Part shown: positions 36,725 to 44,692 of the stretch, piece by piece
How positions within the stretch are numbered: the first letter of the stretch is position 1
How the letters are laid out: each line of letters begins with the position of its first letter
NCBI GenBank assembly: GCA_039680605.1
Contig: JBDKTA010000021.1
Coordinates: 1-64,000, forward strand
DNA length: 64,000 nucleotides
Direction: 5' to 3'
From: Planctomycetaceae bacterium
GTDB taxonomy: Bacteria > Planctomycetota > Phycisphaerae > SM23-33
Made by a program: the position numbers and the translations under genes
The notes under the pieces: model-generated
Told to the model about the DNA's origin: nothing
The model's input: only the letters and a program-made list of their open reading frames with translations
Databases searched by the model: none

Positions 36725-38767
36725 TCACAGGTAAATAGACGGTACACGAAAGGCCGGGGCAGCCGTGCTCGTAAGAGCGTAGTAGACCCACGCCACGATC
36801 ATCCAGATCAGGGCCGCCAGAATCTCGCCGGCGATAAGGCCGATGAAGACCGGCTTGTACCGCTGGTAGCCCCCCGCCCCGCCGACGCGCGTGACCACCT
36901 CCTTGATCGCCCATCCCAACAGAAAGCTCGGGGCAAACTGGCAGATCGTGTCGGTGCCCCAGATGATGAACACCACCGGGTGCAGCGGCCACCACGGAAA
37001 CCGCAGGCGCAGCCATGAACATACGGTCACCAGCGCCAAGCCGGCCAGGGCGGGCTTGTAGAACGCCGCCTCTGCGGCGATCTTGCCCCAGGACAGCGTT
37101 CCCGCCTCTGCCGCCGGCGGCGCGTCGCGGGAGATCAGAGCCCCCAACCGCTCAAACGTGAACGAGGGCATCTGGTACTGCGCCCAGAAGTAGTGCCGCC
37201 CCGCGGCCACGGTGTATTCCATGTAGATCGTCGCCGGGACCGCCACCGCCAGCGAAAGCAGCCCCGCGACGATCATCCACCGGCTCAGGCGGGCGGGGCG
37301 CAGGTCCAGGCGGTCGCCCAGGCGCATCGCCACCGCCGCCATCGGCATCAGGGCGATCTTGGGGTCGTACAGCAGCACCGCGCTGAGCAGGCACAGGATC
37401 ACCAGCCCTTGCGCGCCGAGGGCTTCGAAGCCCATCGCCCCCAGCAGCACACCGCTGGGCCACCACGAGGGTTGAATCATGAACGAGCCCGTCTCGACGT
37501 GTACGCGCGTCACGACAAGCATCGCCAGGCCGATCAACACCACCGCCAGGACCGCCACCAGCCAATGCAGCCCGGCGACCTGGTTGAGCAGGATGGCGCT
37601 GGCGGCGCCGCAAAGCACCAGCCCGCGCAGGCCCCAGAGCTCGCCGCCGGTCACTCTCTCGCCGCGCGGAACGCCCAAAGCCCGTATCGCCAGCGAACCG
37701 TAGAACCGCTTGCCCACGTACAGCACCATCAACGCCACGCCGATGTACGCCCCGAACCGCAGGGAATTCCACGTGTCGAACCCCAACTGCCCCGCGTACG
37801 GCGTGTCGGACGCCCAGCCCCCCGCCAGGGCCGAGGCGTATACCACTGCAAAAAGCATGTGGTTAATGCCGATCGAGAACGACGCGTCGCTGCGGATAAA
37901 GTACGCCAGGCCGACTACCAGGAACACCAGGCGAGGGTTGAACAGCCAGTACCACCGATGCACGTCCTGCAGGGCGGGGAACCGCTGCACCAGGCCCGCC
38001 AGGCTCACCTCCAGCGGGATGGTGAAGCTGGAATGCGTGTACATCGCCAGGGCGTTGACGCTCAGCCACGCCACCACGCCGCCGCAGGCCAGCCAGAACA
38101 ATCCGCTGCGCAGAACGCTCGGCGCGGCGCGGGGGTCGGCGCCGCTGGTCAGTTCGGCGGCTACCTCCGCCAGCGGGTACGCCAGGGCCTCGCGCTGCGA
38201 CCATTGGCGGTGGATCACCAAAGCCATGCAGAAGTTGCCCACGATGAACAACCCCGCCAGCGGCATCCAGAATGCCAGCGTGCGCGAGAACGCGTGCCAG
38301 GCAACGGCGTCGGGGGCCGGCCAGTCGTCAGCCCGGTCGACGCCGGTGGTGAACTCGGTGACGATGTGCTTGTACTCGTCGGCGTTGGCGCCCTTGTCGG
38401 CCAGCATCACCGGCGGGGCGTAGCGCACCAGGTCGTGCTTCTTCCAGTTGGGCTGCGTGCGGTTGAGCTCGTGCGGCGTGACGAGGATATCCACGAAGCT
38501 GTGCATCATCGTGTATCCGGGGATGGCGCTGGCCGCCAGTCCCAGCGCCACCACCACCGCCCACTCCCGCCCCGCCAGCGGCCTCAAGCGCACCGCCCGC
38601 ATCGCCGGGTTAACGGCGATCAGCCCCACCAGCAGCGCCCCGTAGACGATGGTCGGCACCAGGTTGCCCGCCAGGTTGCTCTGCAGCAGAACCCAGTCGT
38701 TGAAGTACGTGAACAGAGCGATAAACGCCCCGAAGATCAGTCCCAGGATGATCGAGCGAACGCTCAT
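36725..38767 (-). CDS. Large polytopic membrane protein, DUF6785/DUF6784 type (copy 2)
   Basis: A 680-aa integral membrane protein, paralogous to the one at 2962-4929. Shared features are the N-terminal hydrophobic block, a PNWKKH/ADWKKA segment, HRQWS.REALAYPLAEV/HQQWSVHERLSYPIATF, WWPLHP and the C-terminal FLLGWAIKEVVTRVGG..YQRYKP followed by a last helix. About 14 hydrophobic segments are visible. It follows the PHP-type gene on the same strand, with a GGAATGATGG repeat between them. Transport is plausible, but substrate and direction are unknown. Confidence 0.8.
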   Translation of the reverse strand: MSVRSIILGLIFGAFIALFTYFNDWVLLQSNLAGNLVPTIVYGALLVGLIAVNPAMRAVRLRPLAGREWAVVVALGLAASAIPGYTMMHSFVDILVTPHELNRTQPNWKKHDLVRYAPPVMLADKGANADEYKHIVTEFTTGVDRADDWPAPDAVAWHAFSRTLAFWMPLAGLFIVGNFCMALVIHRQWSQREALAYPLAEVAAELTSGADPRAAPSVLRSGLFWLACGGVVAWLSVNALAMYTHSSFTIPLEVSLAGLVQRFPALQDVHRWYWLFNPRLVFLVVGLAYFIRSDASFSIGINHMLFAVVYASALAGGWASDTPYAGQLGFDTWNSLRFGAYIGVALMVLYVGKRFYGSLAIRALGVPRGERVTGGELWGLRGLVLCGAASAILLNQVAGLHWLVAVLAVVLIGLAMLVVTRVHVETGSFMIQPSWWPSGVLLGAMGFEALGAQGLVILCLLSAVLLYDPKIALMPMAAVAMRLGDRLDLRPARLSRWMIVAGLLSLAVAVPATIYMEYTVAAGRHYFWAQYQMPSFTFERLGALISRDAPPAAEAGTLSWGKIAAEAAFYKPALAGLALVTVCSWLRLRFPWWPLHPVVFIIWGTDTICQFAPSFLLGWAIKEVVTRVGGAGGYQRYKPVFIGLIAGEILAALIWMIVAWVYYALTSTAAPAFRVPSIYL

Positions 38768-38812
38768 GACATGAAGTTACCACGCATGACGGGTGCGGCG
38801 ACATGCGTTTTT

Positions 38813-38871
38813 TGGAATGAGGGAATGGTGGAATGGTGGAATGATGGAATACTGGAATACCCGAATGATGG
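38813..38871. repeat. GGAATGGTGG-type direct repeats
   Basis: Degenerate units of GGAATGATGG/GGAATGGTGG/GGAATACTGG repeat about six times in one direction. They match the arms of the inverted repeat at 29621-29719. It lies between two minus-strand genes. The right-hand partner arm is missing. Confidence 0.75.
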
Positions 38872-38908
38872 ACCCGCCGCTTGGGGCTTGGCGTCCTTTC
38901 ATCGCCCG

Positions 38909-40342
38909 CTACGCCTGCAACCACACCGGACTCGACCACGCCTGCGCGCCGCTGGCGCACGTGACGCGGGCGCAGTAATACACAAAGCGCCCCACGTATT
39001 TTGAATCCAACCACAAGCTATCCATCGCATCGTTGTCTCGGGCGGTCAACTTCGCATGCCAGTCGCCGGGGCGCTGCGAAACGATCACGCGGCCGTTGCG
39101 GATGACGTCGATAGAGACAATGTCGCTCTGGGCGGCCGCGGTCACGTCGATCGCCCGATCGCCGCCGGTCCATTTGGTCATCTCGCCGCCGCCCAGGCCG
39201 GCGATTTGTGCGTCCAGATAGATCCGCTCCAGGCTCGTCGCGTAGCAGCGGCGCGAGGCCATGGCGGCGTAGACATTCTGCCGCGTCAGGCTCGGGCAGC
39301 GCACTGCCGTCATGCCCGGCAGGCGGTCGATGTGGCCGGGCTCGAAGCCCCCGCCGGCGGGCATGGTTGCGTGCGTGTCGGTGCCGCCGACGAACCCCAC
39401 GCGCAGCCCGCGGGCCAGGAAGTCCTGCACGTAGCTGGGACCGGGATTCACATCCTTGAGCGCGTTGGGGTTGCCGCGATATTCACTGGTGCCCCACTTG
39501 GAATGAATCTCCACCACCGGCATCGCGTCGGGGCCCGGATAGATCGCGTCGGGGATCTCGCCGTGCTTGCCGCTGCGCGTGGTGTGGTGCGGCACGACGA
39601 TGGCCTGCCCGGCCCCGAGCTTCTCTTCGAGCTTGCCCGCCAGCGTGAGCAGGTTGCCCTCGTCGTGCTGGTCGATGAACATCTCCGGCCAGCGCGTCAT
39701 GTAGACGTTGGCGTCGCCGCCGGCCCCGCCGACCAGCGAGGCCTCGTACGCCGGCAGCGTCACGAACTCCGGCGGATCATCGTGCGCCTCGCAGGCGAGC
39801 ATCTGCTGCTTGAAGCGTGCGAACTCGCAGCGCCCGTTCGAGACGTGGTCAGCTACGGCCATCCAGTCCAGCCCGCTGACGTACCGCCCTGCCGCATAGC
39901 CGAAATCCAGTGAGCGGCACTTGTCGGGGTGGCACTGGCTCAACACGCTATGCACGTGCGGGTCGCCCCAGAAGATCTCGTGGCAGTCCGCCGCGGTACA
40001 CAAGGTCGGGTTGCTGTAAAAGACCTGCCCGCCCAGGTCTGCCCGGAGTCGCGAGAAGCCCTCGGCGGCCGTCAGCGCCTCCACCATCGCTACGGAAGGC
40101 TGACCTCGCTGGAAGGCGATCTCCGCCAGCAGTTGGCCGCCCTGGTCCGTCAGCTTGACGCCGGCGCACTGCACGCTGGGGTACCCCAACTCGTCAAGCA
40201 CCGCAACGCACGCGCGGAACGCCCGCCCCGGTCGCGTGATGGTTGGAATCGCAATAGAGACCTTCGCCGGCGCCCCCCCCGGGGCCTCCAGCGCCAGCAC
40301 GCGCTGATCATATTGAGGAGGAAAGATGACACTCATTCCCAC
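38909..40342 (-). CDS. PHP-domain, DUF3604-like protein
   Basis: A 477-aa soluble protein. Around residue 122, EIFWGDPHVHSVLS gives the PHP-type HxH metal motif, and later VADHVS, VVPHHTTRSG, VEIHSKWG and VGGTDTHATMP supply further His/Asp ligands, in the order seen in DUF3604 and PHP phosphoesterase-like proteins. The N-terminal 110 residues look like a beta-sandwich domain. GTG at 40342 is preferred, because AAGGAG lies 6 bases upstream; the ATG at 40336 has no well-placed site. Metal-dependent hydrolase activity is likely; the substrate is unknown. Confidence 0.75.
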   Translation of the reverse strand: MGMSVIFPPQYDQRVLALEAPGGAPAKVSIAIPTITRPGRAFRACVAVLDELGYPSVQCAGVKLTDQGGQLLAEIAFQRGQPSVAMVEALTAAEGFSRLRADLGGQVFYSNPTLCTAADCHEIFWGDPHVHSVLSQCHPDKCRSLDFGYAAGRYVSGLDWMAVADHVSNGRCEFARFKQQMLACEAHDDPPEFVTLPAYEASLVGGAGGDANVYMTRWPEMFIDQHDEGNLLTLAGKLEEKLGAGQAIVVPHHTTRSGKHGEIPDAIYPGPDAMPVVEIHSKWGTSEYRGNPNALKDVNPGPSYVQDFLARGLRVGFVGGTDTHATMPAGGGFEPGHIDRLPGMTAVRCPSLTRQNVYAAMASRRCYATSLERIYLDAQIAGLGGGEMTKWTGGDRAIDVTAAAQSDIVSIDVIRNGRVIVSQRPGDWHAKLTARDNDAMDSLWLDSKYVGRFVYYCARVTCASGAQAWSSPVWLQA

Positions 40343-40519
40343 AATATACTCCTTCTCACGGCCCCCATGCCAGCGCGGGCCGCCAGCAGCGTCAAATAGT
40401 CTATTGAATCAGACACCCAATATCTAGGGTCGGAGTACCCGAATGCTTCAATATATGGGCATCGATCCAGACAGAGTCAAATAGCCGTCAAATGAAACGT
40501 GGCCTGTCCCAATAGTCAC

Positions 40520-41989
40520 TTAAGCCCAAAACGGTACATAACTTGCATGTCGCTTCGATTCGCTTTCGGGGTTATGGGCTCGGATCACGCCGGCTTCGAT
40601 GGCATCGCTGATAATCCTTGAAACCTGTGCGCTGTTCTGCTTTTCGATTCCGAACCGTTCCCGCAACGTACTGTTGTTCATCCTTTTCCGCTGAACGTGC
40701 TGCAAGCAGGCATGTAGATAGCAGGCTCGAATACGGTCCGTCTTGTCCATACTGGCGAAGGGTCTATGTGCAAACAGGATCGCTCGGGTATGCCCACCTA
40801 CTGCTTCAAACAGAGGAGCGGGCAATTGATAGAATTCGGTCTGAAAGACGACCTTGTCCACTCCGCTGCCGCGTTCCTCGCAGATGCCTGCTCGCCGTAA
40901 GAACGAAGCCAGCGCCTCATTCCGGGACCGCGGCGGAGTGTCCAGGAATCGCTCGGGGTCCATCAAGGGTTCTCCAGGATTAGTGATTTCCAGACGCCCG
41001 TCAAATACTTCGACCATCGGACCGGCCCCGTTGACCGTAAAATCCTGATGGATGATCACGTTGGCCACTAACTCGCGAATGGCCAATTCTGGATATATCG
41101 GAACTGCCTTGCGAAGTGCGTCCCCAATTACCTCGTTCTCTGGCAAGATGCCCTTCAGGAATCCAATCAATCCTTCGAACCCGGCGGCATAACCCTTACG
41201 CCCCTGATGCTCCCGCTTTGTCCGGATCCGTCCGTCTCCTTCATACTCTACAACGCGCACCGCTTTTCGGGCCAAACGCTGAAACTTGGACAGATCGGAG
41301 GCGAACAGCACCGCCCCCAGATTCAGAATGTCCCACTGACCACCCTCTCGGGCCTCGATCATGTGGTCGTCTACAAGACGGGCCAAGATCCCGTCGCGGG
41401 TTTCCGGCAACGGCACATTGAGCAGCGTGAAATAAGCGGGATAATCCAGCAGCGTCAGCACGTCCGCGCCGCTCACGCGCTCGGCCGCCACTTGCTGCTC
41501 AAACGGCGTGATATCGAAAATCCGTCACAGCTCGCGTTCCTTTTCCGGAAAATCCTTCAGCTTTTTCTTGTAAGATCCGATCCGAACGTATTCCACGCCT
41601 TGAAACTGCACCGGCTGGTGTGCTGCGCAAGGAATCTCGATCATTGAAATGCTCTTGCCATCCGTCTCGAATTCCACCAGACGCAAATGAATCCGAGGGC
41701 TCAACAGCCGAATAAGCCAGTTTTCCAGTTCCTCATTGCCCTTCTTCGCCAGTGTCGGCCGAAAACTCGTCCCCACCAATTCATGCGTCCCGTCGGACAC
41801 GCCCCACATAAGATAGGCATTAGTCTTTCCCCACAGTGCCGCCGAATTGGCAAGCGCCGAAATGTATTCGCCGATGTCTTCCGGGTTGGCATTGTCGCAC
41901 TTGAATTCAACCCATTCCGTTTCCTTAGGGAGTTGGCCCAGTTCATGCGCGAGACCGGCCAAATATTCCGGGCTGTCATTCCGCACCAT
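40520..41989 (-). pseudogene. Schlafen/AlbA_2-type ATP-binding regulator split by an in-frame TGA
   Basis: The N-terminal part (41989-41525) begins at ATG 41989 behind GGAGG. It carries an AlbA_2/Schlafen domain (ETEWVEFKCDNANPEDIGEYISALANSAAL; MIEIPCAAHQPVQFQGVEYVRIGSYKK). At 41527-41525 the codon after EREL is TGA, where homologues have Trp (TGG), and the same frame continues RIFDITPFEQQVAAERVSG without further stops to 40520. The distal part has the HATPase-like ATP-binding C-terminal region (AIRELVANVIIHQDF, VFDGRLEITNPGEP, RNEALASFLRRAG, EERGSGVD) and a winged-helix end. One base change would restore 489 residues. The distal part might still be made from an internal start. Members usually act as transcription regulators or defence-associated proteins. 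Confidence 0.8.
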
Positions 41990-42056
41990 CAAGCACCTCC
42001 ACGACGAGTAGAGGCTCGTCATCCCCCAGCATCGGAGGCATCTTCGCGCTGGTCAT
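41976..42056 (-). CDS. Possible 26-aa upstream peptide of the Schlafen/AlbA gene
   Basis: ATG at 42054-42056 opens a 26-codon frame (MTSAKMPPMLGDDEPLLVVE and 6 more) that ends at 41976, overlapping the start of the Schlafen/AlbA frame in another phase. It may serve as a translational-coupling leader. It could also be a chance frame. Confidence 0.3.
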   Translation of the reverse strand: MTSAKMPPMLGDDEPLLVVEVLDGAE

Positions 42057-42110
42057 AGCGTTTCCCTTTCTTTGGGAGTCGACTGCCTGCCCCACAAACA
42101 GGACCTCAGA

Positions 42111-42153
42111 ATTTGACAGTTATTTTCATCGGCTGTCAAACGTTCTGTTTGAC
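42111..42153 (-). promoter_or_regulatory. Operator-like overlapping inverted repeats on a putative promoter
   Basis: TTTGACAG-N13-CTGTCAAA (42112-42140) overlaps GTCAAAC-N5-GTTTGAC (42135-42153), giving three half-sites. On the minus strand the middle site doubles as TTGACA (-35), 17 bp from TCAAAT (-10-like, 42111-42116). This fits a self-repressing promoter for the Schlafen/AlbA gene. Three further GTCAAAT strings lie past the gene's end (40391, 40476, 40487). Confidence 0.5.
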
Positions 42154-42265
42154 GATACCTCAAGCGATGCTTGTTTTGGACTGGACGTCGCGTTTCTTGA
42201 CGCCGCAGCCTAGCGAACGGTGGCGATTTTGAAAAAGGTAAGCCCAAGCGGCTGGACTTGGGCGG

Positions 42266-43072
42266 TCATTGGAGGGAGGGTAGAACGGGAGTTCTGATAG
42301 CCTGGGCCATCACGTCGGCCAAGTGTGCCTGATCGACATTGCCCACCGCGCAGTAGGTGTATTCCCCCACCCCGCAGGCGAGCATGTTGGTGCCTTTGGC
42401 CGAGCTGCTGCGGGCGGTGCGGCCGTCAATTCGGACCGATCCGCCCATCCCCAGCGTCTCGACCTTGTCAGGAACCACTACCAGCGAGACCGGTCCCTGG
42501 GCCGTCTTGAGCACGAAGCAGCCCACGGCGCGGCCTCGGAACTTCTGGGTGCAGCAGCACGCGACTTCGCCGCCGCCGCAGGGGGCGCTGAGCGAACAAC
42601 CGGTCTTGTCCTTGAGAAATGCCTCCATCTCCTGCGCGTTGCCGCAATGGACATTGCTGCCGCCGTGCGTCATGGCCTGCACGTTCTGGCGGTGGATCTC
42701 CACCAGCGCCGCCTGGGCGGCCGACGCGTCGGCAGGCCAAAGCATCGCCGCGCCCGCCACCACCAGCACCATCGCCGCGGCCGCCAGCGACGCATACCGC
42801 CACAGATGCGGAAAACGCATCACTCGCCGCCCTGGTTCCGTCAGAGGCGGGGCTTGCCCCGCGCATTGCTGGCTCACCCCAACGGTCTGCCTGCGAATCC
42901 GCGCCGCCAGTTCTGCCGGTGCATGCACACCCTCATGCGCCGCCCGCAGCCGCGCCCGCAACGACCGCATTCCCGCCAGCGCCTCGCGGCACTGCGAGCA
43001 TGCGCCGAGGTGCCCGGCATGGGCGGCCTCGTTCAGCAGGGCCTCTTCGAATTGTTCAGCCGTCAGGTGCAT
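42266..43072 (-). CDS. Zinc-type anti-sigma factor with Cys-rich extracytoplasmic domain
   Basis: A 268-aa single-pass membrane protein, partner of the ECF sigma factor whose gene overlaps its start by 10 bp. The cytosolic N-terminus holds the zinc anti-sigma motif H21-x3-C25-x2-C28. The transmembrane helix is at about 94-112. The outer domain (113-268) has nine Cys residues (143, 159, 165, 172-174, 185, 233, 241), suggesting a thiol, redox or metal sensor. Residues 68-78 (QQCAGQAPPLT) are encoded by a copy of the GGGGCTTGCCCC repeat found elsewhere between genes. The signal sensed is unknown. Confidence 0.82.
   Translation of the reverse strand: MHLTAEQFEEALLNEAAHAGHLGACSQCREALAGMRSLRARLRAAHEGVHAPAELAARIRRQTVGVSQQCAGQAPPLTEPGRRVMRFPHLWRYASLAAAAMVLVVAGAAMLWPADASAAQAALVEIHRQNVQAMTHGGSNVHCGNAQEMEAFLKDKTGCSLSAPCGGGEVACCCTQKFRGRAVGCFVLKTAQGPVSLVVVPDKVETLGMGGSVRIDGRTARSSSAKGTNMLACGVGEYTYCAVGNVDQAHLADVMAQAIRTPVLPSLQ
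42841..42866. repeat. TTAGCGGC-family repeat arm inside the anti-sigma gene
   Basis: AGGCGGGGCTTGCCCCGCGC is identical over 19 bases to the arms of the intergenic element at 53769-53842. It lies in frame within the coding sequence, in the linker before the transmembrane helix. Confidence 0.75.
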
Positions 43073-43623
43073 CGTCGTTTCCCCGGCCCCAGGCCAAGCT
43101 CGTTGGCGTGGGCCTCGAGTTTCGTTTTCAGAACCGCCCGCGCCCGGTGCGTGCGGCTCTTGATCGTCCCGACCGCCACGTCCAGGACCGCCGCGACCTC
43201 GTCCTGGCCAAGCCCCTCGACGTCGCTCAGGAACAGGCACAACCGCTGGTCGTCGCTCAACTGCCGCATGGCCGTGATCACCTGCGCGTCGGAGAAATTC
43301 TCCAGCAGGTCCTGCGCGTCGGTCCAGGTGGTCGCGGGCGGCTCTTCCGCGGCCGCGACCAATTGCTCGTCCAGGCAGACGCCCTCTCCGGCCACCCGCC
43401 GATGCCGCAGCAGGTCGATCCAGCAGTTTCGCAGAATGCGGGTCAGCCACGCGCGGCAGCTCGTGCCGACGGTGAATCCTTTGAAGTTTTCAAACGCCTT
43501 GAGAAAGGTCGCCTGCGTCAGGTCCTCTGCCGTTGCGGGGTCGTGGCACAGCGCCGCCGCGGCGCGGTACACCGCGTCGAGCCAAGGCAGGGCGATCGTC
43601 TCAAAGTCTTTCGTTTCGGCCAT
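43063..43623 (-). CDS. ECF RNA polymerase sigma factor
   Basis: A 186-aa sigma-70-family factor of the extracytoplasmic-function type. Region 2 is visible as YRAAAALCHDPATAEDLTQATFLKAF and ILRNCWIDLLRHRR. Region 4 is visible as MRQLSDDQRLCLFLSDVEGLGQDEVAAVLDVAVGTIKSRTHRAR, the sigma-70 region 4 helix-turn-helix. It overlaps the anti-sigma gene by 10 bp. A GGGAAC/CGTTTA promoter lies upstream and fits self-activation. Confidence 0.93.
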   Translation of the reverse strand: MAETKDFETIALPWLDAVYRAAAALCHDPATAEDLTQATFLKAFENFKGFTVGTSCRAWLTRILRNCWIDLLRHRRVAGEGVCLDEQLVAAAEEPPATTWTDAQDLLENFSDAQVITAMRQLSDDQRLCLFLSDVEGLGQDEVAAVLDVAVGTIKSRTHRARAVLKTKLEAHANELGLGPGKRRCT

Positions 43624-43650
43624 CCAGCGCAGCGCTTTCCGCCATCAGAA

Positions 43651-43679
43651 TAAACGTACCCGCGAGTTAATTCGTTCCC
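43651..43679 (-). promoter_or_regulatory. ECF-type promoter upstream of the sigma factor gene
   Basis: On the minus strand GGGAAC (43674-43679) and CGTTTA (43651-43656) are separated by 17 bp, the layout of ECF-dependent promoters (GGAAC...CGT). The leader would be only about 20 nt. It suggests that the sigma factor drives its own operon. Confidence 0.55.
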
Positions 43680-43862
43680 TGATTGTAAAGTGTTTGCAGC
43701 AATCTCGTCATGTTATTTGCTCGCGCACTGACTGCCGCTTGCGGCTTAGCAATTTTTCGCCGTACCCATCGTCCTCAGCCTCTCTGAGCCTCTGTGGCAA
43801 TCCTTTTTCCCGAAGCATGCGGATAGACAAGACCCCGCTTGCTGGATTACGATGCGACGAAT

Positions 43863-44432
43863 ATGAAACAGAAGAAAGCATTCAGCGACTTTGCTGGGAC
43901 CGGCAAACTGGTCCGCTTTACACGGCGCTTTGCGCCCGAGCACTTGCTCAACGGGTACGTTCTGCGCACCGGCAGGGAGCTGATCCTGGTGCATATGTTC
44001 GATGACTTTAAGGGCGACGGGTACTCGATCGTCCGCCAGGAAGACATTGAAGACTTTCGCCAGAGCCAGTTCGAGGACTGGTTCGATCACATGCTGCGCA
44101 GCGAAGGCCTGCTCGGCGGCCTCAAGATCAAGGCCGAGATCGACCTGACCGACATGCACAGCGCCATCCAGAGCGTCTCACGCAGCTTCGAGCAGATGAT
44201 CATCGAATGCGAAAGCGAGGAGGGAGACGCCAACGCGTTTTACATCGGCAAGGCCGTCTCGATCGCCAAGACCTGCATCCAATTCAGCCACTACGACGCC
44301 CTGGGCTTCTGGAGCCAGCGCCCTGAAACGATCCAGATCCCGGATATCACCGTCGTGCAGTTCGACACGCCCTACATCCGGACCTTCTCCAAGTACCTTC
44401 GCCCCGGCCAAGCACCAAAGTCGCCGCAGTAG
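43863..44432 (+). CDS. Hypothetical protein (189 aa)
   Basis: A soluble acidic protein. It starts MKQKKAFSDFAGTGKLVRFTRRFAP and contains LNGYVLRTGRELILVHMFDDFKGDGYSIVRQEDIEDFR, an SH3- or beta-barrel-like stretch that recalls small RNA-binding or ribosome-associated modules but is not diagnostic. The C-terminal half is mixed alpha/beta. ATG 43863 has no evident Shine-Dalgarno; an ATG at 43839 is the alternative. It is divergent from the ECF sigma gene. I do not recognise a family. Confidence 0.65.
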   Translation: MKQKKAFSDFAGTGKLVRFTRRFAPEHLLNGYVLRTGRELILVHMFDDFKGDGYSIVRQEDIEDFRQSQFEDWFDHMLRSEGLLGGLKIKAEIDLTDMHSAIQSVSRSFEQMIIECESEEGDANAFYIGKAVSIAKTCIQFSHYDALGFWSQRPETIQIPDITVVQFDTPYIRTFSKYLRPGQAPKSPQ

Positions 44433-44443
44433 AACGGGGATGA

Positions 44444-44635
44444 TAGAGCCGCTGAGGTCGCTGGGGTCGCTGAGGAAGAAGGAGATGGGGAACACAGAAG
44501 GATGGATGAATGGATGAGTGGATGAGTGGATGGATGGGGGAACCCGATCATCCAGCCATCCAACCATCCAATCATCCGCTCGTCCATCCATCCAACGTCT
44601 TCTTTCCTCAGCGACCTCAGCGACCTCAGCGGCTA
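44444..44635. repeat. Nested repeat: GGATGGATG hairpin inside a GCTGAGGTC-family hairpin
   Basis: Outer arms: GAGCCGCTGAGGTCGCTGGG and on (44446-44475) and CCTCAGCGACCTCAGCGACC and on (44606-44635). Inner arms in the loop: GGATGGATGAATGGATGAGT and on (44500-44540) and the complementary CATCCAGCCATCCAACCATC and on (44548-44593). The inner unit has a 4-nt rhythm and is unrelated to the outer 9-nt unit. Confidence 0.85.
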
Positions 44636-44692
44636 CATTCATAACCCAACCGAAGATTGGACAAGCGCCGCCGCGCGGATTAATATCCGGCC

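Noticed and set aside
41525-41527. Selenocysteine or TGA-as-Trp recoding in the Schlafen/AlbA gene
   Set aside because: TGA ends many genes in the window normally, the family residue is Trp and not Cys, and no SECIS-like hairpin is evident after the codon.
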